Notes: generated by a model from the sequence alone, not told the origin. Numbered from the stretch's first letter, positions 1 to 10,540 are shown. The stretch is DNA of 64,000 nt from Symsagittifera roscoffensis (GCF_963678635.1 NC_087069.1:24356303-24420302); one strand, 5' to 3'. Numbers and translations: made by a program.

Positions 1-502
1 AACAAGAAAAAATACTTCACAGCCGAAGTAAGCTTACTACGAGAGCAACAAACAAAATCGAAAAACGGGTTCGTATTTCGTACAATGAGTTCTTACAGTT
101 GGATAAAAACATTCTTCTTGAAGCATTAACAGCTACCAAACAACCATTAACAGCTGCATTTCATTAAAAAGTGCGTGGGGTCTTTAAAGGTAAAATTGCA
201 GCATTTTTCAACTAGCCAAATTGTTCAAAATTTCAAGAGAAAAAAGGAACGCAAAAAATTTTAAGAACTTTGACAGGGAGGTGGTATAATAAAATAAACA
301 AGCAAAACTTTGACTATTTAGTCTGTGAAATAAAAAAATTTTCCGATAAATTCATAAACTATTATACAGATTAGTTACCAAACATTTCACCAAAAGTCCA
401 GAAATAATTCTGAACTCTTTTCAAACTTGTATCTAATGTAACTCCTAAATCTAACAATCGAATCGCTTCGTATTGTTGAACCTCATTTTTTTTTCTTATT
501 AG
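1..502. other. Upstream intron of the ADGF gene
   Basis: AT-rich, without open frames on the plus strand. It ends in a T-rich tract and AG at 501-502. I see no other gene or repeat here. The short minus-strand open frame at 371-745 is a shadow of the exon. Confidence 0.6.
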
Positions 503-842
503 GAGTGGGAATGGAGATTCGGCAGCTCTCAACACCTGACTGAAAACGACAATCTGCTCAACAAAGTTTACGTGGAGCGCAAAGCGAAACTGCTGGAAAA
601 AGGCTTCGACAACGAGACCCTCTTCCGTCACTCCGAGTACTTCACCACACGACACTTCACAAACCGGCCGACCAACGCTGTTTACGAGATCATCCGACGA
701 CTTCCGAAGGGTGCTCTGCTGCACGCACATCAGTCGGCAACTCACGACTTGAACAAATATCCGAAACTACTGCTTAGCATCGAAGGCTGTAAGATATGCG
801 AGGGAAACGGTACCTATGTGTTGAATTACTTCGACGAAGGAG
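503..842 (+). CDS. ADGF exon (first in window), carries HxH
   Basis: The 3' splice site is a long T-rich tract ending TTATTAG at 502, and the 5' splice site is GTTCGT at 843. Reading phase 0 from 503 gives 113 residues plus one base. The stretch begins with the LTEND...VERKAKLLEKG segment typical of the ADGF N-terminal region and contains the LLHAHQSA zinc motif. There is no in-frame ATG before the conserved block, so the true start codon is on an upstream exon. Confidence 0.85.
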
Positions 843-3800
843 GTTCGTTGAAAGTTTTAACTAACAAAATTATTCCTCGTAAAATTGTTTTTCGTAAAAA
901 GTGATAAGTCTTCGTATGAGCTTGTTTTGTGCTCGATTTTCAGAAAAACTTGAGAAGTTGTTTGATTTAAATGTGTTTATTCAAAAAGGACCCAAAATCA
1001 AAAATGGTCCACTAATGTTCTGAATGCTTTCGTAACCTACTCTTAATAAAATTGACGTTGATGGTACCGTCTAAACTTGCTGTTATCGCTTACTCCAACT
1101 AATTCAGTGTTTTCTTAATTCGCTCATTTCAACGTTTTCGTGTTAATTTAGATTTAGCTCGAAACTTTAGCGTATTTAAATAGAGTATTGAGTTACATCA
1201 TTCTTTGAAAACACTGGCGTTGGATTTTATGAGATAATTTTTGATGATTCCCGTAAGTTTGCGATTGTTTACACAATAACCAAGAGCTATTTTTTATATT
1301 TCGTTTGAAATAATTTTTGATCATCTCGGCTCATTTTAGGGATTTCTTACCCAATGACAGAAGGCCAAAATTTTTTTTTGTTTCAGTGAATGAATCTGGA
1401 GATCACGTGACATGTCGAAAATGTCCCACTGAGACCAATAAAGCTGCTTACAAGGAGGAACTGAAGACATTGACTGCCCAGCTGAGCATGTACGATGGAA
1501 CCGACTACAACAAGGAGACAATCCAGTACATCTGGGACAAGTTTGAGAACAAGTTCGGACCCACTGGCGGTGCCAAAGATGCATTCCATGTCTGGAAAGT
1601 AATGTTGGACTCCACTTTGGATCTACTAGTCGAAGACAACATTCAATATGCCGAGTTCCGAACCGGGTTTGGTGACTTGATGCTCAAAAATGGAACGGTG
1701 GTTCCTTATGATGAGGTTCTAGAGTACCTGGAGGAGCGAATTGAGTTCTACAGAAAAAAGCATCCCAATTTCTATGGGATCAATTATATTTTGTCGAAGG
1801 GACGAGTAGGTCTTACGGACGAGAAGCTGCGAATGAAGTTGGAAGCAGCCGACAAGTACTTCAAGAGTTCTGATCTGGTCCGAGGTTTCGATCTCGTCGG
1901 ATCCGAAGAGAGCGGACGGACACTTAAATCTGTGTTGCCCGTTTTGCTGGACTGGAGAAATAAGTCTCAGAGTACCATGCCATTTGTGTTCCATGCTGGA
2001 GAGACTCTCTGGACTGGGTTTGAATCGGACCAGAATGTGATCGATGCGGTCATGTTGAAAACTAAAAGAATCGGTTGGTCATCTTTAAACATCATCAATT
2101 GGGGGTGGAGATAGTTGCATATGCTATTAGGAGCTTCTAAGGAGTATTCGGGATTTTATACCTTTATCAACAAAGTTGCCTCCAGGAAACAGTTGTGTTC
2201 AGTCGACTGAAAATTGTTTGATTTAACTTGAGTCAATTGTTGCGTGTGACGGGTTTTTAGCCGAAGGTTGAGTAATTTGGAAGTCGAAGTAATTATTTAA
2301 CAATTTAGAACAAATTAGTTTGTTCAGCAAGCTGTTTTTCATTATATGGTTGCTTTGTTTCAAGAAGCCTAGCCTAATCTTTATCATATCACTAGCAACC
2401 TAGACTTTAGGTCACGGATACGCTCTGGATGCCCATCCCTTGATGCTCGAATTAGTACGGGAACTAGAAATTGGACTGGAGCTAAACCCTATTTCTAACC
2501 AGGTGCTGGCACTAGTTGATGACTTGAGGAACCACAGAAACAAGCGACTCCTCGACTCTGCCAACAAGCCTGGACTCCTTTCGAACAAACCACTCCGCTT
2601 CTCTGTAAACTCGGATGACTGTCTCATTCTAGGAACCAAGTGAGTTTATCGCATTGAGAGGCTAAATTGAAAGTTGATTTTTTTCATAAACTGAAGACCA
2701 AATATTTTTCAACCTTTAAGTTTCCGTTTTTAAGATTAAGATATTTAAGATATTTAATTAAAATATTTAATCTGAAATTAAGATATTTATTCTGCCCACC
2801 TACCCATAAAGCATGAAAATTGATCTTTAAGTGCAAATATATGGTTCTAAAAGTATGACACACCAATTACAGAATGTGAGAATGAACTTAAGCTAGAGCA
2901 AACAAGTGTTTCATTCAAGAACTTCAGCAATGGAAAAAACGGCTCCAAACTTTTCATTTTTGAACTAATTTATGTGAACTAAATATACATAAATAAATTT
3001 GTTTCAAGTAGTGCAATAATCCAACAATATACAGAATTTATCATTGAAAGAGTACCAACTTGAGCAAGCGCAGAAGGTAATTCAAATGGTTGAAGCGCCG
3101 CTGAGAACTTTCTATTTGAAAGTACTATCTTATATGGATCTGATTGTTGAATCTAAGTTAAATTCATTTAGGGAAAAAATTTTAAGACAAAATCTAAATT
3201 TTGAAATCTTACAGTTCACTTATCTTGCAGCTTACTAATATTTTTTTCAGAAATAATTACGAGCAAAGAAAAGTAGCAAAAAAAATAGTTAGCAGACTTG
3301 AAAATTATATTTTATGTTAATGGCTTTATTTCGATTAGCACGATGTTTCTTAGGTTTACGTTTTAAGCTTCAGTGATTTTTTAAAAAAAATTATCCTATT
3401 ACTTTTTTGCCAAAAAAAATTGCTGAAGTAGTCGCAATCAATTAAATGAGTATCTCTGATTTTATGCATAAGGTTATCTATAGATTGCTTAAGGTCAATT
3501 AAAATTTCTTTAACGATATTCTTACTGAAATTAATTAGAAATTTATATAGTGTCCGTATTCGAACAGATATTATTTTTTTTGCTATTTCGTGTTAATTTT
3601 TTTTGTTGTTATTGATTTGTTTTTCTTCTAGTGATATCGAGTGATTTGTCTAATTCTGGTTTTGAAAAAACTTTGTCATTTTCATGCTCTCGTCTTATTA
3701 CTTTAGAGAGTAATTTCAGCATTTTCATTTCGTATACGTGTATTTCATTGATTGAGCAAATTCCCTGCACTTTTCTCATTTTCCTGCACTTTTCTCATTT

Positions 3801-5605
3801 TTGTTGTACTCGCAAATTTCGCTGCACTTTTTGTTGTACTCGCATTTCCTGCACTTTTCTCATTTTTGTTGTACTCGCAGTTTTTTTAAAGCGGTTTTTT
3901 TGGCAACTCCGTATACAAATACACCATATTGTTATATTGGTTTTATAAACTGCTCAAAAATTCTAATGAGAACAGATGAGCTGAGAAACCGTCTTTTTTG
4001 ATAAAAAATGGAAATGATTCATTTGCAATTTTTTCTTACTGATTCAATATATTGGTTGAAGGTAACTTTTTTAACCAAAATTAGTACCAGGTATTCAAGT
4101 GCACTTTTTAGTTCTATCGTGTTTTGGTTCCAGGTAAAACTTTCAAATTTTTTTACTGCCTTGGTAATTATTTTTTGTGCATTTCCTTTGTTTCATGTAA
4201 GTTTTTTATTTTCCATCCGTTCTGATAATAATTCAAAATCTGTTATAAGTTTTAAAATTTCGTTGAGTGTTCGAAAAATCTTAAGCGTTATCTGCATAAA
4301 GAATACATTCACTGTGATGTGGTATGTTGGGAATATCATTGATATAAATAACTCAATAGTCTTTAGAAGAGCCACGTAATGATCTATTGATAAAGCAAAG
4401 TTATATTACGTTCAAATTAACAGGTCCTATAGCCACTATAGCAAACTAACTCCCAAGCAAATTGTAGCCCTCAATAATAATACAATCACAGCGCAGATGG
4501 CTATAACTATGTTCTAGGCTGTGGGGTGAGGGGTATTTTATGTTTTTCATAATTTAATTTCCCCCGGGTCGAGGTCCCAGACTCATGTCCAGACTTTCGC
4601 GACGAATTTTTGGCATATCCAGACTTTCCAGACCAACATGAGGTATGCCCAGACTTTCGCGACCAAAACATGGCATTTCCAGACTTTCGCGACCATGATG
4701 ATCCGTCGCGACCTCAGCGACCGAAGCGGAGGTGGCGCAACCAAAACAGCGCGACTTATATTTGGTATGTCCAGGCTTTCGCGACCAAGATTTGCCATTT
4801 CCAAAATTTTGCGACCAAAAAACTCAGGCGCGACTTTCGCGACCGAGGCGGATACGGCGCGACCTTGCGTTTCAGGAAACTAGACACAGACTTTCGCGAC
4901 CCATGTCCAAGCTTTCGCGACCAAATTTTGGTATGTCCAGACTTTCGCGACCAAACTTTGGTATGTCCAGACTTTCGCGACCCATGTCCAAACTTTCGCG
5001 ACCAAACTTTGTTATGTCCAGACTTTCGCGACCCATGTCCAAACTTTCGCGACCAAATTTTTGTATGTCCAGACTTTCGCGGCCCACGGCGCAACGCATG
5101 TCCAGACTTTTCAGACTCAAACTTTCGGCGCGACTATGCAATTTGGGTCTAAATTCGGATGCGGCGTGACCCTCAAAGTCTGGACATGAGTCTGGCACCT
5201 CGACCCGGGTCTTAATGCTCTCGGTACTGGTACTAACTCAAGGAAGGGCCTAAATAAAATATTTGAATTACTCGCTGTTCTTCTTGTTTGGGTGAAAAAA
5301 AACGCATTTGCTCCACGCCCTCGTGTTTGAAGCAAGAAAATTTTACTCTTTATTTTGTTTGTGTAAAATGGCCGAGCTTCGAGCCTTGAGTTATGATTTT
5401 CAGGCCGATGACGGATGACCTTTACGCTCTGGTGATGGCCATGACTCATAAGCATAGTGACCTTCGAGTGCTGAAGAGAATGGCCTATGACTCAATCTAC
5501 ATTTCTCTCTTGACTGACAAGGAAAAGGCCCTCCTTACCTCTCGCTTCGAAAGAGAGTGGAATCACGTGGTCAAACTCTTGCTTGAGGACTACAAAAACA
5601 ATTGA
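503..5605 (+). CDS. Adenosine deaminase-related growth factor (ADA2/ADGF/CECR1 family), 4 exons, 5' partial
   Basis: Secreted ADA2-family enzymes deaminate adenosine to inosine outside the cell. Exons 503-842, 1387-2073, 2411-2639 and 5404-5605 join in frame to 486 codons including the stop. Seen in order: the ADGF N-terminal dimerisation-type segment; HAH (H codons 722-724 and 728-730), the zinc-binding HxH; HAGE (1992-2003), which supplies a zinc-binding His and the catalytic Glu; RIGHG across the exon 2/3 junction; NPISNQ; and SDD (2611-2619). All key ADA residues are present, so the enzyme looks functional. The family normally has about 500-550 residues with a signal peptide. That leader is missing here and should lie on an exon upstream of the acceptor at 501-502. 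Intron 3 is 2.76 kb and full of transposon debris. The next residue after SDD is Cys, where the family often has Pro. The family assignment is secure; ADGF-A, -D or ADA2 orthology is not resolved. Confidence 0.93.
1387..2073 (+). CDS. ADGF exon (second in window), carries HAGE
   Basis: The acceptor TTTGTTTCAG ends at 1386. The donor is GTTGGT at 2074, placed because the next exon completes RIG-HGYAL. The exon is 687 bp (229 codons) and preserves phase 1. It holds the central barrel strands and the HAGETLW active-site motif. The plus-strand reading that continues through 2114 is intron read-through. Confidence 0.88.
2411..2639 (+). CDS. ADGF exon (third in window), carries GHG and SDD
   Basis: The acceptor GACTTTAG ends at 2410 and the donor GTGAGT starts at 2640. 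The exon encodes the HGYALDAHP, NPISNQVLALVDDLRNH and SVNSDD segments that the ADA fold uses for metal and substrate binding. Confidence 0.88.
2640..3599. other. Proximal part of ADGF intron 3, no gene recognised
   Basis: AT-rich sequence with only short chance open frames. The minus strand of 3240-3600 may be the decayed 3' end of the LINE relic described at 3600-4379, but stops are too frequent to define it. Confidence 0.5.
3600..4379 (-). pseudogene. LINE (non-LTR) reverse-transcriptase C-terminal relic in ADGF intron 3
   Basis: One minus-strand frame, interrupted by a few TGA and TAA codons, can be followed from 4379 down to about 3880. It reads SALEYLVLILVKKVTFNQYI, then SSSVLIRIFEQFIKPI-stop-QYGVFVYG. 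This is the usual order of motifs at the end of a LINE RT: a YLG..LD..L.F..HI-type block followed by a thumb block ending in YG...WG. Downstream, residues LRVQQK are tandemly amplified at about 3750-3880. It is a dead insertion opposite in orientation to the host gene. The clade (CR1/Jockey/RTE) cannot be fixed by eye. Confidence 0.55.
3757..3882. repeat. Short tandem duplication inside the LINE relic
   Basis: Three or four imperfect copies of a unit with CCTGCACTTTTCTCA and TTGTTGTACTCGCA. On the minus strand this repeats the coding word for LRVQQK. It probably arose by slippage after insertion. Confidence 0.6.
4563..5209. mobile_element. Foldback/MITE-like element, 35-bp terminal inverted repeats, packed with GACTTTCGCGACC repeats
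   Basis: The left end, 4563-4597, starts CCCGGGTCGAGGT. It is matched in inverted orientation by 5175-5209, with one mismatch over 35 bp. The interior holds more than 15 copies of a core GACTTTCGCGACC in 21-bp and 30-bp spacings, usually after CATGTCCA. The repeats keep several frames open on both strands (runs such as CPDFRDQ or GRESLDM), so the ORFs here are repeat artefacts. I see no clear target-site duplication. It lies in intron 3 of the ADGF gene and is much richer in CpG and GC than the surrounding intron. Confidence 0.75.
5404..5605 (+). CDS. ADGF terminal exon
   Basis: The acceptor GATTTTCAG ends at 5403. The exon starts by completing the split Lys codon and continues PMTDDLYALVMAMTHKHSDL, the usual ADGF C-terminal helix region. 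It ends at TGA 5603-5605 with a basic, Asn-rich tail. Together with the three upstream exons it keeps one frame, which supports the exon choice. Confidence 0.88.
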
Positions 5606-6192
5606 CATTGAGAACAATGAACATAAAAACATGTCAAAAATATACCGGAATACGTCAAAAATGAACGAACAATAACAATCAAAACAACCAATAACAAGAT
5701 TCTCGCAAATTTTGTCTAATTTGGAACCAAGAACTTCTGTTTTGTAATTTTTGGCTATTTTTAACATTATTTTAATCAGATTTGATAAAAATTCAATCAA
5801 TAAACTGAGATAATTTGATGAAGTGATTTCATAAAGTATATTCGGATATAAATACATCGATACATCGTATGTTTTTCACGCTGTTTTTTTTCAGCATGAT
5901 AGCTTTTTGCATTTCCCTAGCTCAATACCAATCTTAGTCCGACTCTTAACTTTCAAAGTCGCAATAGATTTAAGAAAAAAAACTGGTAAAAGCGACGAGA
6001 CGTGTTGAGATCAACTTTGTTTCAATAACGAAAAAAGCGGTCTAATAAGTTAAACTGATCAGTTATAACAAACTTGAACTGCAATTTACTCAAGGATCAT
6101 CAATGGTTTCCTATGAGTAGTTCGCAGTCTACTATGTTTAGAAAAATACAAATCCGGAAACTGAATATAAAGGTTTAAGCAAGTTAGTCATT
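5606..6192. other. 3' flank of ADGF gene, no feature recognised
   Basis: Includes the presumed 3' UTR up to about 5830, then AT-rich sequence with no supported gene on either strand. Confidence 0.5.
5799..5804 (+). promoter_or_regulatory. Candidate polyadenylation signal AATAAA for the ADGF gene
   Basis: AATAAA lies 194 bases after the stop codon, in AT-rich DNA. Its position fits a short 3' UTR. No cDNA end is available to confirm its use. Confidence 0.5.
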
Positions 6193-6307
6193 TAGTCTCT
6201 TCTACTTTTATACCACTAACCAACGATAGACCAGTGCGAAGCATGTCGAATGCAACTGCTTCTGACAACAATAGCAGAAGAGCCAATAACAACCCAGGGG
6301 GATGTCA
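6193..6307. repeat. Left arm of a ~115-bp inverted repeat
   Basis: Matches the reverse complement of 6901-7010 at roughly three quarters of positions. Both arms contain CAACGATAGACCAGTGCGAA..ATGTCGAATGCAACT-like sequence. In this arm an ATG at 6243 opens a 22-codon reading, MSNATASDNNSRRANNN, that the other arm repeats as NVSTATKSDNHIRRTSTN. This suggests the leader and start of a gag-like gene, now in two inverted relics. Confidence 0.55.
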
Positions 6308-6429
6308 ATAATTCATGCTGATAAAAACTTTCAAAGATTTTGAGATTGTAGTTAAATCATATTTTGAAGTTTTTTGAAATTTTCGATCAGTCCCGGATCG
6401 AAGAAGTTAGCTATTTATGATTCAATCGA

Positions 6430-6835
6430 TTCCAAAAAAAAGGGCATTTTTCGATAAACTCGACCCAGGCTTGATATATTTCGACCGACTCGGCCCAAGT
6501 TATCTATCTTTCGACCAAGTTCCACCGAGAAAAAGTTTTGTCGACTGTATTTGACCGAGAGAAAACGTTTAGAATGAGTTCGAGCCAGGGTTTTGTTCGA
6601 CCGTCACTACATTTCAAACGTGTTCGAACTCGTGTTTCGACTTTGTGTTCGACTTTATGTTTCGACCAACTCGTTTTTATGTTTCAAATTTGTGTTTGAC
6701 CTTATGTTTTAGCTTTTTGTTGGATTTTAAGTTTCGACTCTGTGCTTTGACCGACTCGACTTTATCTTTCGACTTTGAGTTCGACTAGAAGGCCTTCCCG
6801 ACCATGTATTATTGGTCGAACTCTGACATGTGCAC
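6430..6835. repeat. TTCGAC-rich degenerate tandem repeat between the inverted arms
   Basis: The words TTCGAC, TTTCGACC and CGACTTTATG recur every 10-25 bases, with no fixed period. No coding potential. The stretch fills the loop of the inverted repeat. Confidence 0.6.
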
Positions 6836-6900
6836 GAACTACCTCGGTCAAAAAATAAATCTCAAACCATGACACGGACATCCCTCATGACAACCCTCAT

Positions 6901-7010
6901 GATATCCCTCTTGGGTTAGTGCTGGTTCTTCTGATATGGTTGTCAGATTTAGTTGCAGTCGACACGTTTCGCACCAGTCTATAGTTGCTTAGTGATAGTA
7001 GAAAACTAAG
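6901..7010. repeat. Right arm of the ~115-bp inverted repeat
   Basis: Inverted counterpart of 6193-6307. Minus-strand reading of the arm continues an open frame of 137 codons (6897-7310). I do not recognise its protein. Confidence 0.55.
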
Positions 7011-7310
7011 TGTCCATAGCAGAACCTGGATTGAAATAGATACGAGAAGTACCGAGGGATGTTCTGGGCTCTCAGGAGCTTTGGGACATGATAGATAAAA
7101 GACATTGGTCGTTGCCAGATTTTTTGGTTCGAACGAAACTGGATCCTTTTTGAATTGGAGACAGAACCACTGAACATTATTTGATGCACGAAAATGATAC
7201 ATCAACTGGAAGTAGTTCGTGGCCCCTTCAACATCCGTTAAGCGCGCAAGTAAATGATAGTAACCTCTAAAGATAGGTTGAGAATTGAGTCTTTGATGAA
7301 AATGATACAA

Positions 7311-7690
7311 AGAAATTATTCATATATTTTTAGCGACAACTCCCGCATCCAAATTTAGGCGTAAGTAATCGATTATAACGGATTATTATGATGATTTTTT
7401 GACAAAAGTTTCATAGAGATCCTTTCATATGAGAGGAAAGGTTCCCGCTGTAGATGAAAAATAAATTTTCCGAATCAATCATGAAATTAAATCAATTTGC
7501 TGATGTTTTGGGGTATAAAAAAGCTTAAAATATGCATCACAAAACAACTCTAGTGAGGAAGAAATAAAAAAAAAATCTTATAAATTTGAATTAATTGGAA
7601 AACTTTCAAAACAATTTTCTCATTTTTCATAGGAACCAACGTCCACAAAAAGCATAAAATATAAGCAATTTAGATGCAAATTCGAAGACA
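7311..7690. other. No gene recognised
   Basis: AT-rich sequence, no supported open frame, no clear repeat apart from scattered GATTATAA words. Confidence 0.5.
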
Positions 7691-7945
7691 AAAATGGACA
7701 AACAAAAGCAATTATAATCAATTATAATCGATTATAATGGATTTTTGTGCAAAACTAATGAAATAGAAAGTTTAATAAAAATAATGGCTTATATTCAATT
7801 ATAATCAATTATAATTGTATCGAAAAATGGACGAATAAAAAAATCGATTATAACGATTATTATGGATTATAATTAACTAAAATTTGATTTTAAAAAGAGA
7901 GATTATAATTGGTTATTAATTGATTAAAATCGATTGTTTCTCAAT
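7690..7945. repeat. ATTATAATCGATTATAAT-type palindromic AT repeat
   Basis: Repeated self-complementary words such as AATTATAATCAATTATAATCGATTATAAT. The same word recurs at 8440-8475 and 8560-8580 around a retroelement relic, so it is a dispersed local repeat able to form cruciforms. Confidence 0.65.
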
Positions 7946-8022
7946 TTTAGTAAGACTGGTACTAAAATAGTAATTTGTTTGATTATTAACGCTTGAAACT
8001 GGATGCGGTAGGTTTAATTTTC

Positions 8023-8457
8023 TTAAAGGAAAAATTCAACCAATAGTGAGCTACTGCATTTCTGAAGGAGGTAAGACAAACATTTTGGAGATGGCTTTGT
8101 GTTGGATAGAAACGTCTGGCTGAGAGGATGGCAGTTTTTTAGTAGGAAGAGGAGTGACTGCAACCGCAACCTCTTTTCCAAATTAGAGTCCAAACAAAGA
8201 TACATTAGATGGTTCCCACAAAAAATTATATGAGATGAAAAAGCAAAGTCAACTGCTAATAATTCTTTGGCGTATATGGACAGTTTAAATTGAGAGGGCC
8301 CGAAAGTCTTGCTACCAAGCGAGGCGGGTGCGTATAATTCTGGAATTTTGTCCTGCTGATCAGCGTACCCGCATTGGAGTTCGAAGAATAAAAATCTATT
8401 ATAATTGAGTTTCCTTGTCAGTGTCCACAAAAGTGAAAACAAATCGATTATAATCAA
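8023..8457 (-). pseudogene. LTR-retrotransposon RNase H fragment
   Basis: The minus-strand open frame of 144 codons contains PASLGSKTFGPSQFKLSIYAKELLAVDFAFSSHI (written here only in outline: SKTF..PSQ.K.SIYAKELLA). This is the RNase HI block of Ty3/Gypsy-type pol, where an S.....E..Y...EKE-type motif precedes the helix. Downstream, HLMYLCLDSN-like residues occupy the position of the catalytic TD segment. No RT or integrase remains attached, so this is a relic of a different element from the 15-60 kb copies. Confidence 0.6.
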
Positions 8458-8554
8458 TTAAAAGTGGATTATAATATTACTATTTTTTGAGGCAACAAAA
8501 ACTTTTTTTTCATCCCTTATTATCGATTTGTTTCACTTTCGTGGACACTGACAA
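8415..8554. repeat. Hairpin: 34-bp inverted repeat around an AT palindrome
   Basis: 8415-8448 (TTGTCAGTGTCCACAAAAGT...) pairs with 8522-8554, with only one mismatch and one single-base gap. The loop contains the ATTATAAT repeat. Size and structure resemble a small foldback element or the ends of a MITE. Confidence 0.7.
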
Positions 8555-8579
8555 TGATGAACCTAAATTATAATCGATT

Positions 8580-8990
8580 TTCTTCCTTTTTACTGAGATG
8601 CGAATTTCAACGCACATAACGTTTTTTCTCCGTTTTAAACTAAATTTGGTTACGTTTTTTACGTGTTGTTCAATTTAATTTTTTTCTACCTAAAACTTTG
8701 ATATTTTTGTTACTTTTTTTTACCCCCCAATGACTATTTTATAATTTTCATACATAAAAACTGTACGATAAGCATTTTTATTAAAAATTTCGAATCATTT
8801 TTTTAATGACCAGAAAGCTTCAAAAGAAGCAATTAGACTGAAAATGTTCAGTAAAAATTTTTAAAACACTTTAAATTTTGTATGAGTTTTCTATGATAAG
8901 CATTTTTTCAATAGACTTCATATATGAAACTTTCTGATAAGCATTTTTCTTATATGGACGTCAACCCGGGTTTGCAGTGTCAGTTGCAGA
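8580..8990. other. No gene recognised
   Basis: AT-rich. Three loose repeats of the type (T/A)TGATAAGCATTTTT lie at about 8765, 8895 and 8935. No coding potential. Confidence 0.45.
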
Positions 8991-8996
8991 TCTTAC

Positions 8997-9701
8997 TTAC
9001 ATCATCAACATATACAAAACATTTTCAAAAGATAAACACGACAGAACATAAACGTAAAAGAAACAAAACAGTTTTGATGATTCTGTAACGACACAGACCA
9101 TCACAAAGTTGTTGAGCGGCGTTTCTAGACTGTTTAAGTAGCTTTCTCCGGAGCCGATTGTAAGTTCCATGCATGAAAGCATCTTAAACTCGGTGTTCTC
9201 GTTGAACTTCTGAAAAAACAAGAGCTGCCAGCTGTCAAAGAGCTGTCAAAAACCCTTCGGGAGTTTCAGTAATTTCTATGAAATTCCGCGCAGAAAATGT
9301 AATTTTCCGAATTTCATTACGATTAACATTTTCAAAATGGGCTCTCATATCGATAATGGCACCGTTAAAATCGTCCCGACTCGCTGGGTTCTGTTGTTGA
9401 TACAAAATCAGAGCGTTGTCTTTCAGTTTTAAATGAAGATATTGATGTCCACGGTCAGCATGTACAGCTGTAAGATCAAGACCACTTGTTAAATTCAAAA
9501 TAGTTTCAGTGAACCTATCATCTTTTTGCCGGAAAAATCGGCTACGTTCGCACCCAACAGCGCTAGTGGCATAACGCTGCAAGATGAGGTGAAGCAGGAG
9601 CAGCAATTCAGGCCGCCTCTATTGCAGCCTAGGCGGTTCGAGTGTCGCACAACGCGGCTCTGCCTGCGACAACAGCTTGTGTTGCCATAGTACCGACTCA
9701 A
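8997..9701 (-). pseudogene. gag-like fragment of an LTR retroelement
   Basis: The minus-strand frame of 9235-9606 reads FRQKDDRFTETILNLTSGLDL, then HADRGHQYLHLKLKDNALILYQQ, then RDDFNGAIIDMRAHF. This is the pattern of retrotransposon capsid/gag proteins: a substrate-loading helix, an L.LKG.A segment and a W/F..L...F helix. The upstream minus-strand sequence to 9701 continues with stops (MATQAVVAGRAALCDTRTA). The frame also runs into 8997-9221 after a stop. Probably one ancient insertion together with the RNase H piece at 8.0-8.4 kb, which has the same orientation. Confidence 0.5.
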
Positions 9702-10338
9702 AAAAATTTGAACGAAAAGATTACTTTTTCACAAAAATAACTTACTTTTTCAACCTAAAAATATTAATTTTACATATGATTTATCAGCCAAGAAAAACTG
9801 CGGAATGTGAAAATTAATTGCAAAAATTTTAGTTTATTTTCTCAAATTGAGTTAAAATTTTGTAAAAACCAGCTTTAGAAGGCATTCCGAAACAATGTTC
9901 TTTCAAACAAAATTGGTAAGTAGTAATCGAATTTGAAGTGAAACGCCGTAATTTTTTTTGCTCGCAGCGGCATCTGAGTAATTTGGAATTATATAATCAT
10001 TTTTGTTTTTGACGTAGGTTGCAACAATTGGCGTTTGCTATTAGAAGTTTGTTCTTGTTATTTACTTTATTATTTACTAGGAGTTTTTTCAGTTCTTAAC
10101 TCTACTAGGCGGCCCAAGTGAACGTGACTTGGAAGAAAAAATTAGCTGGTTAATCTTTCTTTTATTCTCTCTCTCCCTAATTGCAACTCAAATTAAAACT
10201 TTCTCGCCACTGATCTCTTTCTATCCGCTCTATTTCCCCAAGACGACATCTTGCGGGAGTTTTTTCCCATGCCATTGAAATCAGAGAGAATTTTCAACAA
10301 AAACTGAATTAGGAATTCAAAAGTGTGTGCTTGTAATT
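9702..10338. other. No gene recognised
   Basis: Non-coding on both strands. Contains a CT-rich patch at 10155-10240. Confidence 0.45.
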
Positions 10339-10540
10339 TTAGCAGACCAATCTTTTAGCAGACTCAGAACAATTAGAAAACATCAAGTTGGTAGTTTTGT
10401 TGACAAATTATGAGATTATTGTCTTAATTGGGGAAGCTTGAGCAAATACTGAGCGTCTTTTTGAGCCTGTCGATCAATCATGCATTGGTCTGCTAAATGA
10501 CGCATTTTCCATGTTTTCTGCTAAAAGATTGGTCTGCTAA
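10339..10540. mobile_element. MITE-like element with perfect 23-bp terminal inverted repeats
   Basis: 10339-10361 (starts TTAGCAGACCAATC) is an exact inverted match of 10518-10540. An extra partial copy, ATTGGTCTGCTAAATGACG, lies just inside the right end. The 202-bp size, non-coding interior and TIRs fit a non-autonomous DNA transposon. A target-site duplication is not evident. Confidence 0.65.

Noticed and set aside
1317-1386. In-frame extension upstream of ADGF exon 2 (MIISAHFRDFLP...)
   Set aside because: Lies before a strong TTTGTTTCAG acceptor and does not match the family; it is intron.
4610-5198. Long open frames on both strands with CPDFRDQ or GRESLDM repeats
   Set aside because: Produced by the tandem word GACTTTCGCGACC within the foldback element; no gene-like structure.
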